Source: Rallus limicola
Taxonomy: Eukaryota; Chordata; Aves; Gruiformes; Rallidae
Assembly (NCBI GenBank): GCA_022605955.1
Contig: JAKCOZ010000021.1
Coordinates: forward strand, 17,224,161-17,288,160
DNA length: 64,000 nt
Direction of reading: 5' to 3'
How positions within the stretch are numbered: position 1 is the first letter of the stretch; each line of letters opens with the position of its first letter. This document shows, piece by piece, positions 1-12,000 of the stretch. Below the pieces are notes generated by a model. The model ran no database searches and had not been told where the DNA came from. It saw only the letters and a program-made list of their open reading frames with translations. Both the position numbers and the translations under genes were made by a program.

Positions 1-3000
1 CATTTGCACGCTTGCTGTCAAGCGTGTGGTTGCGCTCTCCCTTGCTCTCAAGCACGCTCTCTTTTCCACACTTTTCTCTTTCGGTCCCCCATTCTCCTGC
101 CCGCTGCTTGTAGGCCCAATACAGCGACTGGAACCCTGATGCTGTTCTGAGTCTTAACTGTGTTCCTGAAGGGTCTGGAAGCCCTGGTCCCACCAAAGCA
201 CCTAATTGGACATGCCTCAGGAGTTAAGCCCAGCCGCCCCCAGCCACCCAGAGCAATCTGAGGTGGGTTGGAACGCAAGGGGGTTTAACCTCTGCCAAAT
301 TAGTCTACCTGGTGGTGGATTGTGACAGCCATCTGCCTTGGGATCGTAGGGCTTGCCGTAGGCCGTCTTGGACTGATGGCCCATTGCAGTTTTGGCAGCT
401 TGGCTGGCTCTGGTTTAGGTGTGTGTCAGCCGGTGTAGCCAGGGTGGTGGGCAGTTAGCATGGCTAACTGTGTGTGTGTGTGAAATGTTTTTATTCCAAA
501 CCTAAGACCTTAGACTTGAGTAAACCTTCTACAACAAACGCAGCCAGGGGATTTTCAGTTGATCTTCTGCTGGCCCAGGAGTTTCTTTGTCTCCTGGTGC
601 TGGCTGCACTGAGAGTTGACTGTTGTGACTGCACGCCTCTGCCCGCCATGGGATGGCAGCGGGGAGAGTTGCTTGAGTGCCCTGACCTCTCCGTGCCCCG
701 CGCTAAACAGCAGCATAAGCTCGGGAACTGTGCAGGGACGAGATGGCATCGGGGGGACTTGCCTCGGCGTGGCCACCCCTATGTGACGGAGCTAAGGCGA
801 ACTATTGGTCAAGGTAAGAGAATGGAGGGTGGGGAATGGGTTTTGGCAGTTCCTTGTCCTGTGACTTTGGCTTTTGCTTTGGCAGGCTATGCGGGCAGCA
901 TCGGTGGGACACTGCGACTGGTGCGAGCGCGTCGAGAAGGTGAAGCCATCGTCTTTGTATCAGGCTAGTCATGCAGCTTGTGCGTTTGTGTTGGGCTTGT
1001 CTCACGTGGTGTGCCTGGGTGTTTTGGTGGTGGAAAGTGTAGCGTGCTGTCCTTAGTTTTCTTGCAAGGCAGGGGATTTTGGAAATCAGCTCTTGGAATT
1101 CATTCTAATACGCAGTGGGGACCGGGTTATGAATCTCTATCATTGGAGAGAGTAGAACGCAGAAGAACTGGCACGTAAGTGGGTCCGTCTGCAGCGGATC
1201 GGTCGTCCATGGTGCACCCAGCGCTGAACCGTGACAACGAGCAACAAATGGAATCCCCCACCTGATGTGCAGTCGCTTTGGACTGATGGCAGGCTGCAGC
1301 TGTGTGATGGTAGGTATGGCAGTCTCAGTCATTTGCACGCTTGCTGTCAAGCATGTGGTTGCGCTCTCCCTTGCTCTCAAGCACGCTCTCTTTTCCACAC
1401 TTTTCTCTTTCGGTCCCCCATTCTCCTGCCCGCTGCTTGTAGGCCCAATACAGCGACTGGAACCCTGACGCTGTTCTGAGTCTTAACTGTGTTCCTGAAG
1501 GGTTGGGAAGCCCTGGTCCCACCAAAGCACCTAATTGGACATGCCTCAGGAGTTAAGCCCAGCTGCCCCCAGCCACCCAGAGCAATCTGAGGTGGGTTGG
1601 AACGCAAGGGGGTTTAACCTATGCCAAATTAGTCTACCTGGTGGTGGATTGTGACAGCCATCTGCCTTGGGATCGTAGGGCTTGCCGTGCGCTGTCTTGG
1701 ACTGATGGCCCATTGCAGTTTTGGCAGCTTGGCTGGCTCTGGTTTAGGTGTGTGTCAGCCGGTGTAGCCAGGGTGGTGGGCAGTTAGCATGGCTAACTGT
1801 GTGTGTGTGTGAAATGTTTTTATTCCAAACCTAAGACCTTAGACTTGAGTAAACCTTCTACAACAAACGCAGCCAGGGGATTTTCAGTTGATCTTCTGCT
1901 GGCCCAGGAGTTTCTTTGTCTCCTGGTGCTGGCTGCACTGAGAGTTGACTGTTGTGACTGCACGCCTCTGCCCGCCATGGGATGGCAGCGGGGAGAGTTG
2001 CTTGAGTGCCCTGTCCTCTCCGTGCCCCGCGCTAAACAGCAGCATAAGCTCTGGAACTGTGCAGCGAGGAGATGGCATCGGGGGGACTTGCCTCGGCGTG
2101 GCCACCCCTATGTGACGGAGCTAAGGCGAACTATTGGTCAAGGTAAGAGAATGGAGGGTGGGGAATGGGTTTTGGCAGTTCCTTGTCCTGTGACTTTGGC
2201 TTTTGCTTTGGCAGGCTATGCGGGCAGCATCGGTGGGACACTGCGACCGGTGCGAGCGCGTCGAGAAGGTGAAGCCATCGTCTCTGTATCAGGCTAGTCA
2301 TGCAGCTTGTGCGTTTGTGTTGGGCTTGTCTCACGTGGTGTGCCTGGGTGTTTTGGTGGTGGAAAGTGTAGCGTGCTGTCCTTAGTTTTCTTGCAAGGCA
2401 GGGGATTTTGGAAATCAGCTCTTGGAATTCATTCTAATACGCAGTGGGGACCGGGTTATGAATCTCTATCATTGGAGAGAGTAGAACGCAGAAGAACTGG
2501 CACGTAAGTGGGTCCGTCTGCAGCGGATCGGTCGTCCATGGTGCACCCAGCGCTGAACCGTGACAACGAGCAACAAATGGAATCCCCCACCTGATGTGCA
2601 GTCGCTTTGGACTGATGGCAGGCTGCAGCTGTGTGATGGTAGGTATGGCAGTCTCAGTCATTTGCACGCTTGCTGTCAAGCATGTGGTTGCGCTCTCCCT
2701 TGCTCTCAAGCACGCTCTCTTTTCCACACTTTTCTCTTTCGGTCCCCCATTCTCCTGCCCGCTGCTTGTAGGCCCAATACAGCGACTGGAACCCTGACGC
2801 TGTTCTGAGTCTTAACTGTGTTCCTGAAGGGTTGGGAAGCCCTGGTCCCACCAAAGCACCTAATTGGACATGCCTCAGGAGTTAAGCCCAGCTGCCCCCA
2901 GCCACCCAGAGCAATCTGAGGTGGGTTGGAACGCAAGGGGGTTTAACCTATGCCAAATTAGTCTACCTGGTGGTGGATTGTGACAGCCATCTGCCTTGGG

Positions 3001-6000
3001 ATCGTAGGGCTTGCCGTGCGCTGTCTTGGACTGATGGCCCATTGCAGTTTTGGCAGCTTGGCTGGCTCTGGTTTAGGTGTGTGTCAGCCGGTGTAGCCAG
3101 GGTGGTGGGCAGTTAGCATGGCTAACTGTGTGTGTGTGTGAAATGTTTTTATTCCAAACCTAAGACCTTAGACTTGAGTAAACCTTCTACAACAAACGCA
3201 GCCAGGGGATTTTCAGTTGATCTTCTGCTGGCCCAGGAGTTTCTTTGTCTCCTGGTGCTGGCTGCACTGAGAGTTGACTGTTGTGACTGCACGCCTCTGC
3301 CCGCCATGGGATGGCAGCGGGGAGAGTTGCTTGAGTGCCCTGACCTCTCCGTGCCCCGCGCTAAACAGCAGCATAAGCTCGGGAACTGTGCAGGGACGAG
3401 ATGGCATCGGGGGGACTTGCCTCGGCGTGGCCACCCCTATGTGACGGAGCTAAGGCGAACTATTGGTCAAGGTAAGAGAATGGAGGGTGTGGAATGGGTT
3501 TTGGCAGTTCCTTGTCCTGTGACTTTGGCTTTTGCTTTGGCAGGCTATGCGGGCAGCATCGGTGGGACACTGCGACTGGTGCGAGCGCGTCGAGAAGGTG
3601 AAGCCATCGTCTTTGTATCAGGCTAGTCATGCAGCTTGTGCGTTTGTGTTGGGCTTGTCTCACGTGGTGTGCCTGGGTGTTTTGGTGGTGGAAAGTGTAG
3701 CGTGCTGTCCTTAGTTTTCTTGCAAGGCAGGGGATTTTGGAAATCAGCTCTTGGAATTCATTCTAATACGCAGTGGGGACCGGGTTATGAATCTCTATCA
3801 TTGGAGAGAGTAGAACGCAGAAGAACTGGCACGTAAGTGGGTCCGTCTGCAGCGGATCGGTCGTCCATGGTGCACCCAGCGCTGAACCGTGACAACGAGC
3901 AACAAATGGAATCCCCCACCTGATGTGCAGTCGCTTTGGACTGATGGCAGGCTGCAGCTGTGTGATGGTAGGTATGGCAGTCTCAGTCATTTGCACGCTT
4001 GCTGTCAAGCATGTGGTTGCGCTCTCCCTTGCTCTCAAGCACGCTCTCTTTTCCACACTTTTCTCTTTCGGTCCCCCATTCTCCTGCCCGCTGCTTGTAG
4101 GCCCAATACAGCGACTGGAACCCTGACGCTGTTCTGAGTCTTAACTGTGTTCCTGAAGGGTTGGGAAGCCCTGGTCCCACCAAAGCACCTAATTGGACAT
4201 GCCTCAGGAGTTAAGCCCAGCTGCCCCCAGCCACCCAGAGCAATCTGAGGTGGGTTGGAACGCAAGGGGGTTTAACCTATGCCAAATTAGTCTACCTGGT
4301 GGTGGATTGTGACAGCCATCTGCCTTGGGATCGTAGGGCTTGCCGTGCGCTGTCTTGGACTGATGGCCCATTGCAGTTTTGGCAGCTTGGCTGGCTCTGG
4401 TTTAGGTGTGTGTCAGCCGGTGTAGCCAGGGTGGTGGGCAGTTAGCATGGCTAACTGTGTGTGTGTGTGAAATGTTTTTATTCCAAACCTAAGACCTTAG
4501 ACTTGAGTAAACCTTCTACAACAAACGCAGCCAGGGGATTTTCAGTTGATCTTCTGCTGGCCCAGGAGTTTCTTTGTCTCCTGGTGCTGGCTGCACTGAG
4601 AGTTGACTGTTGTGACTGCACGCCTCTGCCCGCCATGGGATGGCAGCGGGGAGAGTTGCTTGAGTGCCCTGTCCTCTCCGTGCCCCGCGCTAAACAGCAG
4701 CATAAGCTCTGGAACTGTGCAGCGAGGAGATGGCATCGGGGGGACTTGCCTCGGCGTGGCCACCCCTATGTGACGGAGCTAAGGCGAACTATTGGTCAAG
4801 GTAAGAGAATGGAGGGTGGGGAATGGGTTTTGGCAGTTCCTTGTCCTGTGACTTTGGCTTTTGCTTTGGCAGGCTATGCGGGCAGCATCGGTGGGACACT
4901 GCGACCGGTGCGAGCGCGTCGAGAAGGTGAAGCCATCGTCTCTGTATCAGGCTAGTCATGCAGCTTGTGCGTTTGTGTTGGGCTTGTCTCACGTGGTGTG
5001 CCTGGGTGTTTTGGTGGTGGAAAGTGTAGCGTGCTGTCCTTAGTTTTCTTGCAAGGCAGGGGATTTTGGACATCAGCTCTTGGAATTCATTCTAATACGC
5101 AGTGGGGACCCGGTTATGAATCTGTATCATTGGAGAGAGTAGAACGCAGAAGAACTGGCACGTAAGTGGGTCCGTCTGCAGCGGATCGGTCGTCCATGGT
5201 GCACCCAGCGCTGAACCGTGACAACGAGCAACAAATGGAATCCCCCACCTGATGTGCAGTCGCTTTGGACTGATGGCAGGCTGCAGCTGTGTGATGGTAG
5301 GTATGGCAGTCTCAGTCATTTGCACGCTTGCTGTCAAGCATGTGGTTGCGCTCTCCCTTGCTCTCAAGCACGCTCTCTTTTCCACACTTTTCTCTTTCGG
5401 TCCCCCATTCTCCTGCCCGCTGCTTGTAGGCCCAATACAGCGACTGGAACCCTGACGCTGTTCTGAGTCTTAACTGTGTTCCTGAAGGGTTGGGAAGCCC
5501 TGGTCCCACCAAAGCACCTAATTGGACATGCCTCAGGAGTTAAGCCCAGCTGCCCCCAGCCACCCAGAGCAATCTGAGGTGGGTTGGAACGCAAGGGGGT
5601 TTAACCTATGCCAAATTAGTCTACCTGGTGGTGGATTGTGACAGCCATCTGCCTTGGGATCGTAGGGCTTGCCGTGCGCTGTCTTGGACTGATGGCCCAT
5701 TGCAGTTTTGGCAGCTTGGCTGGCTCTGGTTTAGGTGTGTGTCAGCCGGTGTAGCCAGGGTGGTGGGCAGTTAGCATGGCTAACTGTGTGTGTGTGTGAA
5801 ATGTTTTTATTCCAAACCTAAGACCTTAGACTTGAGTAAACCTTCTACAACAAACGCAGCCAGGGGATTTTCAGTTGATCTTCTGCTGGCCCAGGAGTTT
5901 CTTTGTCTCCTGGTGCTGGCTGCACTGAGAGTTGACTGTTGTGACTGCACGCCTCTGCCCGCCATGGGATGGCAGCGGGGAGAGTTGCTTGAGTGCCCTG

Positions 6001-9000
6001 TCCTCTCCGTGCCCCGCGCTAAACAGCAGCATAAGCTCTGGAACTGTGCAGCGAGGAGATGGCATCGGGGGGACTTGCCTCGGCGTGGCCACCCCTATGT
6101 GACGGAGCTAAGGCGAACTATTGGTCAAGGTAAGAGAATGGAGGGTGGGGAATGGGTTTTGGCAGTTCCTTGTCCTGTGACTTTGGCTTTTGCTTTGGCA
6201 GGCTATGCGGGCAGCATCGGTGGGACACTGCGACCGGTGCGAGCGCGTCGAGAAGGTGAAGCCATCGTCTCTGTATCAGGCTAGTCATGCAGCTTGTGCG
6301 TTTGTGTTGGGCTTGTCTCACGTGGTGTGCCTGGGTGTTTTGGTGGTGGAAAGTGTAGCGTGCTGTCCTTAGTTTTCTTGCAAGGCAGGGGATTTTGGAA
6401 ATCAGCTCTTGGAATTCATTCTAATACGCAGTGGGGACCGGGTTATGAATCTCTATCATTGGAGAGAGTAGAACGCAGAAGAACTGGCACGTAAGTGGGT
6501 CCGTCTGCAGCGGATCGGTCGTCCATGGTGCACCCAGCGCTGAACCGTGACAACGAGCAACAAATGGAATCCCCCACCTGATGTGCAGTCGCTTTGGACT
6601 GATGGCAGGCTGCAGCTGTGAGATGGTAGGTATGGCAGTCTCAGTCATTCGCACGCTTGCTGTCAAGCGTGTGGTTGCGCTCTCCCTTGCTGTCAAGCAC
6701 GCTCTCTTTTCCACACTTTTCTCTTTCGGTCCCCCATTCTCCTGCCTGCTGCTTGTAGGCCCAATACAGCGACTGGAACCCTGATGCTGTTCTGAGTCTT
6801 AACTGTGTTCCTGAAGGGTCTGGAAGCCCTGGTCCCACCAAAGCACCTAATTGGACATGCCTCAGGAGTTAAGCCCAGCTGCCCCCAGCCACCCAGAGCA
6901 ATCTGAGGTGGGTTGGAACGCAAGGGGGTTTAACCTATGCCAAATTAGTCTACCTGGTGGTGGATTGTGACAGCCATCTGCCTTGGGATCGTAGGGCTTG
7001 CCGTGCGCTGTCTTGGACTGATGGCCCATTGCAGTTTTGGCAGCTTGGCTGGCTCTGGTTTAGGTGTGTGTCAGCCGGTGTAGCCAGGGTGGTGGGCAGT
7101 TAGCATGGCTAACTGTGTGTGTGTGTGAAATGTTTTTATTCCAAACCTAAGACCTTAGACTTGAGTAAACCTTCTACAACAAACGCAGCCAGGGGATTTT
7201 CAGTTGATCTTCTGCTGGCCCAGGAGTTTCTTTGTCTCCTGGTGCTGGCTGCACTGAGAGTTGACTGTTGTGACTGCACGCCTCTGCCCGCCATGGGATG
7301 GCAGCGGGGAGAGTTGCTTGAGTGCCCTGTCCTCTCCGTGCCCCGCGCTAAACAGCAGCATAAGCTCTGGAACTGTGCAGCGAGGAGATGGCATCGGGGG
7401 GACTTGCCTCGGCGTGGCCACCCCTATGTGACGGAGCTAAGGCGAACTATTGGTCAAGGTAAGAGAATGGAGGGTGGGGAATGGGTTTTGGCAGTTCCTT
7501 GTCCTGTGACTTTGGCTTTTGCTTTGGCAGGCTATGCGGGCAGCATCGGTGGGACACTGCGACCGGTGCGAGCGCGTCGAGAAGGTGAAGCCATCGTCTC
7601 TGTATCAGGCTAGTCATGCAGCTTGTGCGTTTGTGTTGGGCTTGTCTCACGTGGTGTGCCTGGGTGTTTTGGTGGTGGAAAGTGTAGCGTGCTGTCCTTA
7701 GTTTTCTTGCAAGGCAGGGGATTTTGGAAATCAGCTCTTGGAATTCATTCTAATACGCAGTGGGGACCGGGTTATGAATCTCTATCATTGGAGAGAGTAG
7801 AACGCAGAAGAACTGGCACGTAAGTGGGTCCGTCTGCAGCGGATCGGTCGTCCATGGTGCACCCAGCGCTGAACCGTGACAACGAGCAACAAATGGAATC
7901 CCCCACCTGATGTGCAGTCGCTTTGGACTGATGGCAGGCTGCAGCTGTGTGATGGTAGGTATGGCAGTCTCAGTCATTTGCACGCTTGCTGTCAAGCATG
8001 TGGTTGCGCTCTCCCTTGCTCTCAAGCACGCTCTCTTTTCCACACTTTTCTCTTTCGGTCCCCCATTCTCCTGCCCGCTGCTTGTAGGCCCAATACAGCG
8101 ACTGGAACCCTGACGCTGTTCTGAGTCTTAACTGTGTTCCTGAAGGGTTGGGAAGCCCTGGTCCCACCAAAGCACCTAATTGGACATGCCTCAGGAGTTA
8201 AGCCCAGCTGCCCCCAGCCACCCAGAGCAATCTGAGGTGGGTTGGAACGCAAGGGGGTTTAACCTATGCCAAATTAGTCTACCTGGTGGTGGATTGTGAC
8301 AGCCATCTGCCTTGGGATCGTAGGGCTTGCCGTGCGCTGTCTTGGACTGATGGCCCATTGCAGTTTTGGCAGCTTGGCTGGCTCTGGTTTAGGTGTGTGT
8401 CAGCCGGTGTAGCCAGGGTGGTGGGCAGTTAGCATGGCTAACTGTGTGTGTGTGTGAAATGTTTTTATTCCAAACCTAAGACCTTAGACTTGAGTAAACC
8501 TTCTACAACAAACGCAGCCAGGGGATTTTCAGTTGATCTTCTGCTGGCCCAGGAGTTTCTTTGTCTCCTGGTGCTGGCTGCACTGAGAGTTGACTGTTGT
8601 GACTGCACGCCTCTGCCCGCCATGGGATGGCAGCGGGGAGAGTTGCTTGAGTGCCCTGTCCTCTCCGTGCCCCGCGCTAAACAGCAGCATAAGCTCTGGA
8701 ACTGTGCAGCGAGGAGATGGCATCGGGGGGACTTGCCTCGGCGTGGCCACCCCTATGTGACGGAGCTAAGGCGAACTATTGGTCAAGGTAAGAGAATGGA
8801 GGGTGGGGAATGGGTTTTGGCAGTTCCTTGTCCTGTGACTTTGGCTTTTGCTTTGGCAGGCTATGCGGGCAGCATCGGTGGGACACTGCGACCGGTGCGA
8901 GCGCGTCGAGAAGGTGAAGCCATCGTCTCTGTATCAGGCTAGTCATGCAGCTTGTGCGTTTGTGTTGGGCTTGTCTCACGTGGTGTGCCTGGGTGTTTTG

Positions 9001-12000
9001 GTGGTGGAAAGTGTAGCGTGCTGTCCTTAGTTTTCTTGCAAGGCAGGGGATTTTGGACATCAGCTCTTGGAATTCATTCTAATACGCAGTGGGGACCGGG
9101 TTATGAATCTCTATCATTGGAGAGACTAGAACGCAGAAGAACTGGCACGTAAGTGGGTGCGTCTGCAGCGGATCGGTCGTCCCTTGTGCACCCAGCGCTG
9201 AACCGTGACAACGAGCAACAAATGGAATCCCCCACCTGATGTGCAGTCGCTTTGGACTGATGGCAGGCTGCAGCTGTGAGATGGTAGGTATGGCAGTCTC
9301 AGTCATTCGCACGCTTGCTGTCAAGCGTGTGGTTGCGCTCTCCCTTGCTGTCAAGCACGCTCTCTTTTCCACACTTTTCTCTTTCGGTCCCCCATTCTCC
9401 TGCCTGCTGCTTGTAGGCCCAATACAGCGACTGGAACCCTGATGCTGTTCTGAGTCTTAACTGTGTTCCTGAAGGGTCTGGAAGCCCTGGTCCCACCAAA
9501 GCACCTAATTGGACATGCCTCAGGAGTTAAGCCCAGCCGCCCCCAGCCACCCAGAGCAATCTGAGGTGGGTTGGAACGCAAGGGGGTTTAACCTCTGCCA
9601 AATTAGTCTACCTGGTGGTGGATTGTGACAGCCATCTGCCTTGGGATCGTAGGGCTTGCCGTAGGCCGTCTTGGACTGATGGCCCATTGCAGTTTTGGCA
9701 GCTTGGCTGGCTCTGGTTTAGGTGTGTGTCAGCCGGTGTAGCCAGGGTGGTGGGCAGTTAGCATGGCTAACTGTGTGTGTGTGTGAAATGTTTTTATTCC
9801 AAACCTAAGACCTTAGACTTGAGTAAACCTTCTACAACAAACGCAGCCAGGGGATTTTCAGTTGATCTTCTGCTGGCCCAGGAGTTTCTTTGTCTCCTGG
9901 TGCTGGCTGCACTGAGAGTTGACTGTTGTGACTGCACGCCTCTGCCCGCCATGGGATGGCAGCGGGGAGAGTTGCTTGAGTGCCCTGTCCTCTCCGTGCC
10001 CCGCGCTAAACAGCAGCATAAGCTCTGGAACTGTGCAGCGAGGAGATGGCATCGGGGGGACTTGCCTCGGCGTGGCCACCCCTATGTGACGGAGCTAAGG
10101 CGAACTATTGGTCAAGGTAAGAGAATGGAGGGTGGGGAATGGGTTTTGGCAGTTCCTTGTCCTGTGACTTTGGCTTTTGCTTTGGCAGGCTATGCGGGCA
10201 GCATCGGTGGGACACTGCGACCGGTGCGAGCGCGTCGAGAAGGTGAAGCCATCGTCTCTGTATCAGGCTAGTCATGCAGCTTGTGCGTTTGTGTTGGGCT
10301 TGTCTCACGTGGTGTGCCTGGGTGTTTTGGTGGTGGAAAGTGTAGCGTGCTGTCCTTAGTTTTCTTGCAAGGCAGGGGATTTTGGACATCAGCTCTTGGA
10401 ATTCATTCTAATACGCAGTGGGGACCCGGTTATGAATCTCTATCATTGGAGAGAGTAGAACGCAGAAGAACTGGCACGTAAGTGGGTGCGTCTGCAGCGG
10501 ATCGGTTGTCCCTTGTGCACCCAGCGCTGAACCGTGACAACGAGCAACAAATGGAATCCCCCACCTGATGTGCAGTCGCTTCGGACTGATGGCAGGCTGC
10601 AGCTGTGAGATGGTAGGTATGGCAGTCTCAGTCATTCGCACGCTTGCTGTCAAGCGTGTGGTTGCGCTCTCCCTTGCTGTCAAGCACGCTCTCTTTTCCA
10701 CACTTTTCTCTTTCGGTCCCCCATTCTCCTGCCCGCTGCTTGTAGGCCCAATACAGCGACTGGAACCCTGACGATGTTCTGAGTCTTAACTGTGTTCCTG
10801 AAGGGTCGGGAAGCCCTGGTCCCACCAAAGCACCTAATTGGACATGCCTCAGGAGTTAAGCCCAGCCGCCCCCAGCCACCCAGAGCAATCTGAGGTGGGT
10901 TGGAACGCAAGGGGGTTTAACCTCTGCCAAATTAGTCTACCTGGTGGTGGATTGTGACAGCCATCTGCCTTGGGATCGTAGGGCTTGCCGTAGGCCGTCT
11001 TGGACTGATGGCCCATTGCAGTTTTGGCAGCTTGGCTGGCTCTGGTTTAGGTGTGTGTCAGCCGGTGTAGCCAGGGTGGTGGGCAGTTAGCATGGCTAAC
11101 TGTGTGTGTGTGTGAAATGTTTTTATTCCAAACCTAAGACCTGAGACTTGAGTAAACCTTCTACAACAAACGCAGCCAGGGGATTTTCAGTTGATCTTCT
11201 GCTGGCCCAGGAGTTTCTTTGTCTCCTGGTGCTGGCTGCACTGAGAGTTGACTGTTGTGACTGCACGCCTCTGCCCGCCATGGGATGGCAGCGGGGAGAG
11301 TTGCTTGAGTGCCCTGACCTCTCCGTGCCCCGCGCTAAACAGCAGCATAAGCTCGGGAACTGTGCAGGGACGAGATGGCATCGGGGGGACTTGCCTCGGC
11401 GTGGCCACCCCTATGTGACGGAGCTAAGGCGAACTATTGGTCAAGGTAAGAGAATGGAGGGTGGGGAATGGGTTTTGGCAGTTCCTTGTCCTGTGACTTT
11501 GGCTTTTGCTTTGGCAGGCTATGCGGGCAGCATTGGTGGGACACTGCGACTGGTGCGAGCGCGTCGAGAAGGTGAAGCCATCGTCTTTGTATCAGGCTAG
11601 TCATGCAGCTTGTGCATTTGTGTTGGGCTTGTCTCACGTGGTGTGCCTGGGTGTTTTGGTGGTGGAAAGTGTAGCGTGCTGTCCTTAGTTTTCTTGCAAG
11701 GCAGGGGATTTTGGAAATCAGCTCTTGGAATTCATTCTAATACGCAGTGGGGACCGGGTTATGAATCTCTATCATTGGAGAGAGTAGAACGCAGAAGAAC
11801 TGGCACGTAAGTGGGTCCGTCTGCAGCGGATCGGTCGTCCATGGTGCACCCAGCGCTGAACCGTGACAACGAGCAACAAATGGAATCCCCCACCTGATGT
11901 GCAGTCGCTTTGGACTGATGGCAGGCTGCAGCTGTGTGATGGGAGGTATGGCAGTCTCAGTCATTTGCACGCTTGCTGTCAAGCATGTGGTTGCGCTCTC

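Noticed and set aside
474..968. The ~164-codon frame in each macrosatellite monomer as a true multicopy protein gene
   Set aside because: Most differences between copies are amino-acid changing, many copies have a stop or frameshift upstream, and no family is recognisable. Kept only as a low-confidence transcript candidate.
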